Assembly: GCA_036788195.1 (NCBI GenBank)
Contig: DAIQNX010000043.1
Location: 1 to 23,996 of the forward strand
Reading direction: 5' to 3'
Source of the DNA: CALFXN01 sp937957815
GTDB taxonomy: Bacteria > Synergistota > Synergistia > Synergistales > Aminobacteriaceae
Length of the DNA: 23,996 nucleotides
The notes below the pieces were generated by a model. That model did not search any database. It saw only the letters and a program-made list of their open reading frames with translations, and had not been told where the DNA came from. Below, piece after piece: positions 14,894 to 21,516 of the stretch. The position numbers and the translations under genes are program-made. How positions within the stretch are numbered: the first letter of the stretch is position 1; each line of letters opens with the position of its first letter.

Positions 14894-16170
14894 TCCTCTG
14901 GACGGTGTTCTTCGGCTTTCTCGGAATCCTGATCCTCGGAGCGCCGATAGGGATCGCGCTCGGCGCGTCTTCCGCGATCGTCCTCTTCGCGATCATGAAA
15001 ATCCCGCTCATCGTCGTAGCGCAGCGGATGTTCACGTCCGTCGACTCGTTCTCGTTCATCGCCGTGCCGTTTTTCATGCTCGCAGGCGCGTTCATGTCCT
15101 ATGGCGGCGTGACGAAACGCCTCGTCAACTTCGCCCACGCGCTCGTTGGCGCCCTGGCTGGAGGGCTCGCGCTGGTGGTCTGCGTCACGGGGATGTTCTT
15201 CGCGGCGATTTCCGGCTCCTCGGCAGCGACGACGGCGGCCATCGGGACCGCCATGATCGAGGAAATGGAGCGGCGAGGGTACCACAAGTCATTCGCCGCA
15301 GCGGTGGTGGCGGCGGGCGGAACGGTCGGCATCGTCATCCCGCCGAGCATCACGATGGTCGTCTACGGCTCGATCGCCTCGGTCTCGATCGGCGATATGT
15401 TCCTCGGAGGCTTCCTTCCCGGAATTCTCATGGGCGTCTCGATGTGCTTCGTGAGCTATTTCATAGCGAAGAAGCGCCACTACGAAGGTATCGGCTCCAT
15501 CTCGTTCGCTAAGATACTGAAGACGTTCCGGGAGTGTTTCTGGGCGCTCCTGATGCCCGTCATCATCATCGGCGGCATCTACGGCGGGGTTTTCACGCCG
15601 ACGGAAGCCGCGGCCGTCGCGGCCGTATACGGACTTTTCATCGGACTGTTCGTCTACAGGGAACTTCGCGTCACGGACCTGCCGAAGGTCATCCTCGAGG
15701 CGGCGGTCAACTCGACGATGATCATGTTCGTCGTCGGCGGAGCGAATCTGTTCGGCTGGATCCTCACGAACGCGCAGGTTCCGCACAGGCTTGGCCAATA
15801 CTTCGCGGGCCTCACGACGAATCCGCTCGTGTTCCTGATGCTCGTGAACCTGCTGCTTCTGTTCATCGGGACGCTGATCAACGCGTCCGCGGCCGTCGTC
15901 ATCCTGACACCGATCCTTCTGCCGGTCGCGCTCTCGATGGGAATCGACCCGCTCTTCTTCGGCGTCATGATGGTCGTGAACCTCGCGATAGGATGCATTA
16001 CGCCGCCGGTCGGTCTCGACCTCTTCGTCGTGTCGGCGATCACGAAGATCCCGATCGAGACGGTCACGAGGGAGGTCACGCCATATCTTCTGGCGCTTCT
16101 CGCGGACCTTCTCGTCATCACGTACTTCCAGGATATCATCCTCGTCATTCCGCGGTCGCTCGGGGGATAA
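14890..16170 (+). CDS. dctM: TRAP transporter large permease subunit (DctM family), second system
   Basis: This 426-residue polytopic permease of the second TRAP transporter starts at ATG 14890, overlapping the dctQ stop; the frame is open earlier within dctQ but that start is unsupported. Signatures are GAPIGIALGASSAIVLF, FFMLAGAFMSYGGVTKRLV, AAISGSSAATTAAIGTAMI, VGIVIPPSITMVVYG and MVVNLAIGCITPPVGLDLF. About 12 hydrophobic segments are present. A very strong terminator follows 50 nt after the stop and separates it from the FNT gene. Confidence 0.96.
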   Translation: MILWTVFFGFLGILILGAPIGIALGASSAIVLFAIMKIPLIVVAQRMFTSVDSFSFIAVPFFMLAGAFMSYGGVTKRLVNFAHALVGALAGGLALVVCVTGMFFAAISGSSAATTAAIGTAMIEEMERRGYHKSFAAAVVAAGGTVGIVIPPSITMVVYGSIASVSIGDMFLGGFLPGILMGVSMCFVSYFIAKKRHYEGIGSISFAKILKTFRECFWALLMPVIIIGGIYGGVFTPTEAAAVAAVYGLFIGLFVYRELRVTDLPKVILEAAVNSTMIMFVVGGANLFGWILTNAQVPHRLGQYFAGLTTNPLVFLMLVNLLLLFIGTLINASAAVVILTPILLPVALSMGIDPLFFGVMMVVNLAIGCITPPVGLDLFVVSAITKIPIETVTREVTPYLLALLADLLVITYFQDIILVIPRSLGG

Positions 16171-16190
16171 ACGGAAAGGACGTGAGCGTG

Positions 16191-16220
16191 GCGACAAATG
16201 ATGAGGACTTTGGATATAAT
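16191..16220 (+). promoter_or_regulatory. Predicted promoter of the FNT gene, abutting the upstream terminator
   Basis: A perfect TATAAT (16215-16220) has a weak -35 GCGACA (16191-16196) 18 nt upstream. The expected start of transcription, about 7 nt after the -10, falls inside the left arm of the terminator hairpin. Confidence 0.5.
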
Positions 16221-16259
16221 ACTCCGGACCGGTTCCGTCGTCCGGTCCGGAGTGTTTTT
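16221..16259 (+). terminator. Strong terminator of the second TRAP operon
   Basis: ACTCCGGACCGG (16221-16232) is fully complementary to 16242-16253 (12 bp, 9-nt loop) and is followed by GTTTTT (16254-16259). This is a textbook rho-independent terminator for transcripts coming from dctM. Confidence 0.9.
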
Positions 16260-16306
16260 GCGGATGGCGTGCCGGAAAGCCTGGTATCAGGGAGGTAATG
16301 TGCTTC

Positions 16307-17134
16307 ATGAACTTCAGGACCCCGTTGGAACTGGCAAAGGCAGCATGCGTATCCGCAAAAATCAAGAGTACCCTGACGATCCGTGAGATGATGGTTCTCG
16401 GAACGCTCGCCGGAGCGTACATCTCATTCGGCGGATATCTCAACATCGTCGTGACGCAGGACATGGCACAGCATATGGGAGTCGGCTTCACGAAACTCAT
16501 CGGCGGAGCGGTCTTCTCGATAGGATTGATGATCGTCGTCGTTGCCGGAGCGGAACTGTTCACGGGGAACTGCATGATGCCGCTCGGGACGCTGGCCGGT
16601 TGCGCACCGTGGAAAGGTGTTCTCCGGAACTGGTTCTGGGTGTACATCGCGAATCTTCTCGGAACGCTGATCGTCGCGTTTCTGGTCTACGAATCGGGGC
16701 TCTGGAGGGGGGCCGTGGGTGTCAACGCGTTGCGGATCGCGGCGACGAAGATGAGCATTCCGTTCTGGGAGGCGTTCGTCCGGGGGATCCTCTGCAACTG
16801 GATCGTCGTCCTCGCCGTCTGGATGAGTATGGCCGCTCTCGACGTCACCGGAAAGCTCTTTTCAGCGTTTTTCCTGATAATGACGTTCGTTGCGTGCGGG
16901 TTCGAGCACAGCATAGCGAATATGTTCTTTCTCGAGATCGGACTCCTCGTCAGTGGGAACAACGCCGTCACCGAGGCCGCGAAGATCGATCCCGCGCTTA
17001 TGAACAACGTTACGATCGGGGGATATTTCGGGAACATCATCCCGGTAACGCTCGGGAATATCGTCGGCGGCATGTTTTTCGTCGCGTGCCTCTATTTTCT
17101 CGCGTATCGCCCGAATCTCGGAAAGATCGAATAG
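16307..17134 (+). CDS. Formate/nitrite transporter (FNT/FocA-NirC) family channel
   Basis: This 275-residue, six-helix inner-membrane channel belongs to the pentameric FNT family, which moves small monovalent anions such as formate, nitrite or hydrosulfide. I choose ATG 16307 because GGAGGT (16291-16296) is 10 nt upstream; the ATG at 16298 lies only 1 nt from it. Family marks are GAELFTGNCM in the third-helix region, and FEHSIANMFF with the pore histidine (H201) that is conserved in FNT channels. In a fermenter with hydrogenase-type proteins, formate is the most natural substrate, but FocA, NirC and HSC types cannot be separated by eye. It is monocistronic and convergent with the phosphatase gene. 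Confidence 0.92.
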   Translation: MNFRTPLELAKAACVSAKIKSTLTIREMMVLGTLAGAYISFGGYLNIVVTQDMAQHMGVGFTKLIGGAVFSIGLMIVVVAGAELFTGNCMMPLGTLAGCAPWKGVLRNWFWVYIANLLGTLIVAFLVYESGLWRGAVGVNALRIAATKMSIPFWEAFVRGILCNWIVVLAVWMSMAALDVTGKLFSAFFLIMTFVACGFEHSIANMFFLEIGLLVSGNNAVTEAAKIDPALMNNVTIGGYFGNIIPVTLGNIVGGMFFVACLYFLAYRPNLGKIE

Positions 17135-17156
17135 CGGAAGGGGGCTCCCCGTCCTT

Positions 17157-18383
17157 TCAGATGTACCGGATTTCAGTTTCCTTGAGGTGACGCGTCTCGA
17201 GGAGATGCGCCAGATTCCGGACGATATTCCGCCTGATCTCGAGTTCCACGGGAAGGGATGGATCCTGGTGCGCCTCGTTGATGCGCGTCCCGACGACGAA
17301 CGTTATCCGGTCGCTCTCCATGAAGAGTTCGACGAGACGCGATGCCGGATCGACCGGTGCTCCATCCTCCAAGCGTTCGATGATCTTGCACGCGCGCGTC
17401 AGGGTCAGAATTCCCTCCGTTACGAGATCGACACCGTCCATGGATGATTCGGGTGGATATCCCCTCCGCGCGCTCCGGAGGTCCATGCGGATCGTTCGTT
17501 TCAGTTCGCGCGCGACAATATCCGCGGTCGTTCCGCCACAGATGACCTTTTTCCCTTTGAAACCGCCGAGAATCATCGCGTATTCGGCGTCTTTCCCCTT
17601 GTCGTAGGGAGGCCCGGAGAGAAGAAGGAGACGTCTCGGACGTCGGAAGAACATGACGGCACAGGTCATGTCGTCGCCGGGCAGACCGTGCGGCTCGTGC
17701 AGAAGCGTTTCCTCGATGACCCTGTGGGAAAGCTGCCGGGCGGAAATGTCAGGAGATGAGCGGACGGTGCGGAGGACGAATTCCCGAACCCCGGAGTCTC
17801 TCCATCCAAGTGGGTGCGGGCGCGAACCCATTCCTGCCTGCGTGACCCCATCGCTGAGGAGGATGAGGCGATCTTCCGGAATGGTGTAAACTTCGCCCAT
17901 GCGAATCTTCCGGTCTTTCCAGCGTTCGGAGGAAATCTCCCTTCGAATCTGCGGGACGATATCTCCATTTCTGATCAGAAAGCATTCCGGATTGTCCATC
18001 TCGATGATTCGTGTCCATCCGTGGAGCGCGGAGTCGACGATCGTGAATGTGGCATAGCTGATCTGCCGGATCCTGCAGACCGGAAGCGCGTCCATCATGA
18101 TCTCCGCGGAATGGAGGAACTCCATGTTGCTCTCCGCGAAGCGCGAAGCCATCGTTGCGGTCATGGACGACAGGATGTTCGCCTTGACGCCGCTGCCGAG
18201 TCCGTCCGAGAGGACCGATATCACGCGTTTTCCCGACGGGCTCTTTCTCGACAGGAAGGTGTCGCCGCAGATGTACTGCCCGTCCTTGCACCGTTGATCG
18301 AAATCGACTTCGAGGAAGATTTCGTTCGCGGTGTCGCGGTCTTCGTCCCGGGAGTCGTTCCCGATGGCGTTTTCGTTATTCAT
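17157..18383 (-). CDS. SpoIIE/PP2C-type protein phosphatase with a conserved C-terminal extension
   Basis: This 408-residue cytoplasmic serine/threonine phosphatase has its SpoIIE (PPM) domain at about residues 25-250. The metal-binding aspartates are all present: D41 in ICGDTFL, D60 in LSDGLGSG, D178 in LLSDGVTQAG and D237-D238 in PGDDMT. Residues about 252-400 form a second region with LLLSGPPYDKGKDAEYAM and ICGGTTADIVAREL, which I do not recognise as a named domain. There is no sensory or membrane segment, so activity must be controlled by a partner. It overlaps the preceding [2Fe-2S] gene by 8 nt. From memory, such phosphatase/[2Fe-2S] pairs often lie next to PAS-containing [FeFe] hydrogenases; here that protein is 6.5 kb away. 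No STAS or anti-sigma partner is seen in the window. Confidence 0.88.
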   Translation of the reverse strand: MNNENAIGNDSRDEDRDTANEIFLEVDFDQRCKDGQYICGDTFLSRKSPSGKRVISVLSDGLGSGVKANILSSMTATMASRFAESNMEFLHSAEIMMDALPVCRIRQISYATFTIVDSALHGWTRIIEMDNPECFLIRNGDIVPQIRREISSERWKDRKIRMGEVYTIPEDRLILLSDGVTQAGMGSRPHPLGWRDSGVREFVLRTVRSSPDISARQLSHRVIEETLLHEPHGLPGDDMTCAVMFFRRPRRLLLLSGPPYDKGKDAEYAMILGGFKGKKVICGGTTADIVARELKRTIRMDLRSARRGYPPESSMDGVDLVTEGILTLTRACKIIERLEDGAPVDPASRLVELFMESDRITFVVGTRINEAHQDPSLPVELEIRRNIVRNLAHLLETRHLKETEIRYI

Positions 18384-18687
18384 CGGGGTGTCCGACCTGG
18401 AGAAGCGTACGACTCAGCAGGGGCACGATGTCTGCTGCTCGGACGTTGCGATACGGGATGCCAGCGATTCTGAGGTTCGGCCCTTCGGTGCACGCCCCCT
18501 CGCAACGGCTTCCGCGAATGAGAACGCGATCCTGCAATCCGTGTTCTCCGACGAAGCGTTCGATCTCCACGAGAACGCCGGAATTCCCCCTGGCGAAGCA
18601 GGAACTCCCGAGGCAGATGACGATTTCAATGATGTCTTCCATCGACTTTCTCAGCTTCTTTTCCAGTATTGTTTCGATATGGAACAT
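18376..18687 (-). CDS. Thioredoxin-like [2Fe-2S] ferredoxin (NuoE-like)
   Basis: This 103-residue soluble redox protein has the thioredoxin-like [2Fe-2S] fold, as in the 24-kDa subunit of NADH dehydrogenase and of electron-bifurcating hydrogenases. The four cluster cysteines are C25 and C30 (CLGSSC) and C62 and C66 (CEGAC), the family's C-x4-C and C-x3-C arrangement. I choose ATG 18687 because AGGA lies 10 nt upstream; a second Met at residue 16 would still keep the whole fold. It is too short to be a full NuoE and there is no NuoF partner, so a signalling or electron-relay role with the downstream phosphatase is more likely than catalysis. Confidence 0.87.
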   Translation of the reverse strand: MFHIETILEKKLRKSMEDIIEIVICLGSSCFARGNSGVLVEIERFVGEHGLQDRVLIRGSRCEGACTEGPNLRIAGIPYRNVRAADIVPLLSRTLLQVGHPDE

Positions 18688-18710
18688 ACGATCAGGATCC
18701 TCGAAAGATA

Positions 18711-18739
18711 ATCCTACACGAGAAAAGAGCTTCTGAAAA
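18711..18739 (-). promoter_or_regulatory. Possible promoter of the [2Fe-2S]/phosphatase operon
   Basis: On the minus strand TTTTCA (18739-18734) and TAGGAT (18716-18711) are 17 nt apart, about 24 nt before the start. Each box matches consensus at four of six positions. Confidence 0.35.
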
Positions 18740-18814
18740 CCGCACATTGGAAGACGAAAATGTATTGTGCCGAGTGAACGGAGCAGAAGAAATGTTACCC
18801 GGGCGAAATGAAAG

Positions 18815-18842
18815 TTGCGGATCCGAACGTGTAGAGTACAAT
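18815..18842 (+). promoter_or_regulatory. Predicted promoter of the small membrane protein gene
   Basis: TTGCGG (18815-18820), a 16-nt spacer and TACAAT (18837-18842) lie 45 nt upstream of the start at 18887. Confidence 0.55.
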
Positions 18843-18886
18843 ATGCGGAATCTGCAGAAAATCGATTGAGTGGGAAGGCGATTTCG

Positions 18887-19105
18887 ATGGCGGATAATAT
18901 TCTTCTCGGGCTCGTTGTATGGAGCGCTCTCGCCGTTTTCGGATTCCGCGTATTCAAGAAAATCATCAAGACAGGTTTTATGGAGGATAATCGTGGCGAA
19001 AAAGTCATAGAAAGAGTACGGATACTTTTGATCATCGTTGCGACGTTTATTCTGGGAATGGGGTTCGTTGCTCTCTTTAACTGGTATTTCAAGTTCGGAA
19101 GATAG
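18887..19105 (+). CDS. Small two-helix membrane protein, function unknown
   Basis: This 72-residue protein has a GGGAAGG site (18872-18878) 8 nt before ATG 18887. Two hydrophobic segments (about residues 4-20 and 44-65) flank a short charged loop rich in Lys, Arg, Glu and Asp (about 22-42), suggesting a hairpin in the inner membrane. No enzymatic motif is seen and I do not recognise a family. It is divergent from the [2Fe-2S]/phosphatase operon, sharing a spacer of 199 bases, and is followed by a long AT-richer spacer. The promoter and ribosome site make it a real gene; its role is unknown. Confidence 0.72.
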   Translation: MADNILLGLVVWSALAVFGFRVFKKIIKTGFMEDNRGEKVIERVRILLIIVATFILGMGFVALFNWYFKFGR

Positions 19106-19466
19106 GATATGTTGCGATTTTTTCTGTTCGTGCGGAAAGAATACGCGTTCACAGCGATATCGGATCCGAACATGGGACTTACAAGGAAAAAATGAGAATT
19201 CAGATTGAATTCAATGTTTCATGCTTCGAAACAATATGATCTCAGAAACGTGAACCGGCGAAGATATCGTTTATGTGGTCCATGAAAAGTTCTCTTCGAG
19301 ACCATACTTTCTATCAGGAATATGCTCCGAATAATCTCTTGAACATCGTTGAATATTGTGATATAGTCCATTCGTATCGGATTGCTTCAGAGTTTCTCTA
19401 TTGAGATAAGTGTTCGGATCTGTTTTTCTCAAGATGATAATCTGGAGAGGATGGAGGTCATTCGCA
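19106..19466. other. 361-base spacer without a convincing gene
   Basis: This stretch is visibly more AT-rich than the flanking genes. It holds a good plus-strand promoter near its right end (19339-19367). It also holds a second copy of the 11-mer CGGATCCGAAC (19159-19169; the first is at 18818-18828 in the promoter of the preceding gene) and two closely spaced GAATTC sites. The only short frame with a ribosome-like site (ATG at 19190) codes for 15 residues and is not credible. No RNA gene is recognised. Confidence 0.6.
19339..19367 (+). promoter_or_regulatory. Predicted promoter of the HTH/AT-hook-like gene
   Basis: TTGAAC (19339-19344), a 17-nt spacer and TATAGT (19362-19367) make one of the best sigma70-type matches in the window. 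The leader to ATG 19467 would be about 93 nt. Confidence 0.65.
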
Positions 19467-19775
19467 ATGACGGAAAAGGAGACAATCATGGAGTCTCTCA
19501 AATCTTTGGAAGGAAAGACGGGGCGTGGTGCGCTTTCTCGGATTCTGGACGAGGAGATTCTGCAGTACATGGAAAAGCTGAACCGCGAAGGAGTCAGTTA
19601 TTCCAACATCGCTGTGAAGCTTTCGGAGACGACGACCGTTCCCCTGAAACCGATGCAGGTGATGTTCGCGGTCAAAAAGTACAGAGAACGTCACAATCTT
19701 CCTCCGGTTCGCGAGTATACGGGGAAGCCGCGCGGCCGCAAACCGCAGAAAAAGGTCATGAAAACTCCGGAGTAG
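19467..19775 (+). CDS. Small basic protein with HTH-like segment and AT-hook-like tail
   Basis: This 102-residue cytoplasmic protein has two possible starts, each with a good ribosome site: ATG 19467 (GGAGGT 8 nt upstream) and ATG 19488 (AAGGAG 6 nt upstream). I give the longer form. Residues about 28-70 are helical and contain GVSYSNIAVKLSE followed by a second helix, in the style of a helix-turn-helix. The tail has GKPRGRKPQKK, close to the Arg-Gly-Arg-Pro core of an AT-hook, which binds the minor groove of AT-rich DNA. DNA binding is therefore likely. No named family is recognised and the targets are unknown. A terminator-like hairpin follows directly. Confidence 0.75.
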   Translation: MTEKETIMESLKSLEGKTGRGALSRILDEEILQYMEKLNREGVSYSNIAVKLSETTTVPLKPMQVMFAVKKYRERHNLPPVREYTGKPRGRKPQKKVMKTPE

Positions 19776-19800
19776 ACCGCTCGGAACGATCTCAATGCGT

Positions 19801-19830
19801 GGAGGCCGGCGGCATCGGGCCTCCTTTTTT
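19801..19830 (+). terminator. Terminator with an overlapping alternative hairpin
   Basis: GGAGGCC (19801-19807) pairs with GGCCTCC (19818-19824), followed by six T (19825-19830). A competing 9-bp stem, GCATCGGGC (19812-19820) with GCCCGATGC (19833-19841), would remove the right arm of the terminator. Confidence 0.8.
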
Positions 19831-19928
19831 ATGCCCGATGCGCGGAGCCGGAAAATATCGACCGTTCCTCCGGTCCTCCCCGAGGAATTTTCAAATGCTT
19901 CGTTCAATGCGGAATGGAGAGGTATCTC

Positions 19929-21284
19929 ATGATTTCAGGCAGGAAACGTGTGCTATTCGCACTTCTCGTGATTTTCGCGTGCGGGACTCCCGTCTGTTCC
20001 GAAGGTACGGACGCACCGGACGATACGATCGCGGACCTTGTGACCTTTCGGCAGGATCCTTTTTTCTGTATTCGCGGAGACGTCGATGCGCGTCTCATCC
20101 CGGAAGATACCCAGCTCGACATGCAACGTCGGTATGACCTCGCGTACTTCTCTCCGTGGAGACAAACGCGTCCGAAGCATGGAATTGAATCCGTGCTCTG
20201 GGGGTTCGGGGCGTACGAAAAGAAGAAGATTTTTGGAGAAAACCGGCGGCCAAGAGCGTCCGGATGGTTCGAAAAACAACGCGGGAACTCGAACGAATCG
20301 TCGTTCGGCACCGAGGATCGCCGCGCGATCGCAGTGTGCGAAGCGGACCTGAGAGTGTTTCCGACATCGGATCCTTTGTTCTACGATTTCGGCATCCCGG
20401 GTGAGGGGTATCCCTTCGATTATGTCCAGAACAGTTCGGTCAAACCTGGGGAACCGCTTTTCGTCTCCCATCGTTCGTCCGACGGTGCATGGGCCTTCGT
20501 CGATACTCCGAATGCGTACGGCTGGATCGACATCCGCCGGATCGCTCTCATGACATCGGCCGACGTCGGGATGTTCATGGTTTCCCGAAGAGCGATCGTT
20601 CTGACCGATGGCCTTCCCCTCACGGGCGAGGATGGCGCGTACCTCGGGCGGGGAAAGACCGGAACGCAACTGCCGCTTCTCGGGACGGATCTTTTGCGCG
20701 GCCGACTGCGCGTCAGGGTTCCGTTGCGTCATCATGACGGAACGCTCCGAATCGGGAGCGCCGGGCTACCGATGTCCGACGCCGTGTGTGCGCCACTGCC
20801 GCTGACGCAATGGAACGGAGCCGTTGTCGCAGCGGCTTTCCTTGCCGAGCCATACGGATGGGGTGGTCTGAACGGTCGTCGGGATTGCAGCGCCCTCGTG
20901 ATGGACTTCTTCATTCCGTTCGGGATATGGATGCCCCGAAACTCGCGGGAACAGGCGGGGAGCGGTCGTCGGATCGATCTGGCGGGGAAGTCCTTCGAGG
21001 AAAAGGAACGGACGCTTGCGGAAGAGGGCATTCCGTTTCGGACGCTCGTCGCGATGCCGGGGCACATCATGCTGTATATCGGGGAACAGCACGGACGCCC
21101 TCTGGTGCTCCACAACATGTGGGGAGTTCGGACCATCGAACATGGGCGTTCGGGACGGCGCATCGTAGGGAAATCGGTCATCACGACGCTCGCACCCGGA
21201 ATGGAACTTCCGGAAAGAGACGGACTCCTGAGCGACCGGATCACGGGACTGACGCTCGTCGGAGAGCCCTCGCCGGGCGATTGA
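19929..21284 (+). CDS. Secreted SH3-domain NlpC/P60 cell-wall peptidase
   Basis: This 451-residue exported protein is predicted to cleave peptidoglycan stem peptides, probably gamma-D-glutamyl-diamino acid bonds. ATG 19929 follows GGAGAGG (19916-19922); an ATG five codons earlier has no ribosome site. A signal peptide covers about residues 1-25. The N-terminal part contains FFCIRGDVDARLIP and YFSPWRQTRP, resembling the N-terminal domain of SH3b1-type NlpC/P60 proteins. Two SH3-like domains follow, with YDFGIPGEGYPFDYVQNS and WAFVDTPNAYGWIDI in the first. The catalytic domain (about 300-430) has C320 in RRDCSALVMDF, H379 in PGHIMLYIG and H395 in VLHNMWG, a complete triad. Lengths and order fit the family. 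Confidence 0.9.
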   Translation: MISGRKRVLFALLVIFACGTPVCSEGTDAPDDTIADLVTFRQDPFFCIRGDVDARLIPEDTQLDMQRRYDLAYFSPWRQTRPKHGIESVLWGFGAYEKKKIFGENRRPRASGWFEKQRGNSNESSFGTEDRRAIAVCEADLRVFPTSDPLFYDFGIPGEGYPFDYVQNSSVKPGEPLFVSHRSSDGAWAFVDTPNAYGWIDIRRIALMTSADVGMFMVSRRAIVLTDGLPLTGEDGAYLGRGKTGTQLPLLGTDLLRGRLRVRVPLRHHDGTLRIGSAGLPMSDAVCAPLPLTQWNGAVVAAAFLAEPYGWGGLNGRRDCSALVMDFFIPFGIWMPRNSREQAGSGRRIDLAGKSFEEKERTLAEEGIPFRTLVAMPGHIMLYIGEQHGRPLVLHNMWGVRTIEHGRSGRRIVGKSVITTLAPGMELPERDGLLSDRITGLTLVGEPSPGD

Positions 21285-21431
21285 GAACATCATTCCGTGC
21301 AAACCGGAGGAAGAAGGAAAACGAACGAGAAATCGGGAGAATCTCCGCTGATTTGCGGCATAGGGACGTCTTCTTTTCTTTTCCCGACGGAAATCCGTCG
21401 AAATGAGGATGCCGCGTCCGACGGAGGGTGT

Positions 21432-21439
21432 GGTACAAT
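21432..21439 (+). promoter_or_regulatory. Predicted extended -10 promoter before the Lys-rich secreted protein
   Basis: TG-G-TACAAT (about 21431-21439) has the TGn extension and lies about 78 nt before the start at 21517. No -35 box is recognised. Confidence 0.5.
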
Positions 21440-21516
21440 CACGCGGCATCCGAACTGGGACGAGGCGGAACTTCGTGCGGTAAGGCCGCACAATTACGGC
21501 AGCAGGAGGGATTTGC

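Noticed and set aside
14036..16647. Long Asp/Arg-rich minus-strand frames opposite the second TRAP operon
   Set aside because: They are antisense shadows caused by high GC and the codon bias of the real genes; no ribosome sites or family motifs are visible.
18688..19173. Long minus-strand upstream extension of the [2Fe-2S] protein frame
   Set aside because: The added residues have no family sense and run opposite to a small membrane protein gene with its own promoter. The compact 103-residue form matches the family.
19190..19237. A 15-codon frame with an AAGGA-like site in the 19106-19466 spacer
   Set aside because: It is too short, lacks any recognisable composition, and sits in AT-richer sequence where such frames arise by chance.
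21385..21402. GACGGA-AA-TCCGTC dyad in the spacer before the Lys-rich secreted protein gene
   Set aside because: Its two-base centre cannot form a hairpin loop, it lacks a T run, and it is short enough to arise by chance. No regulator is implied.
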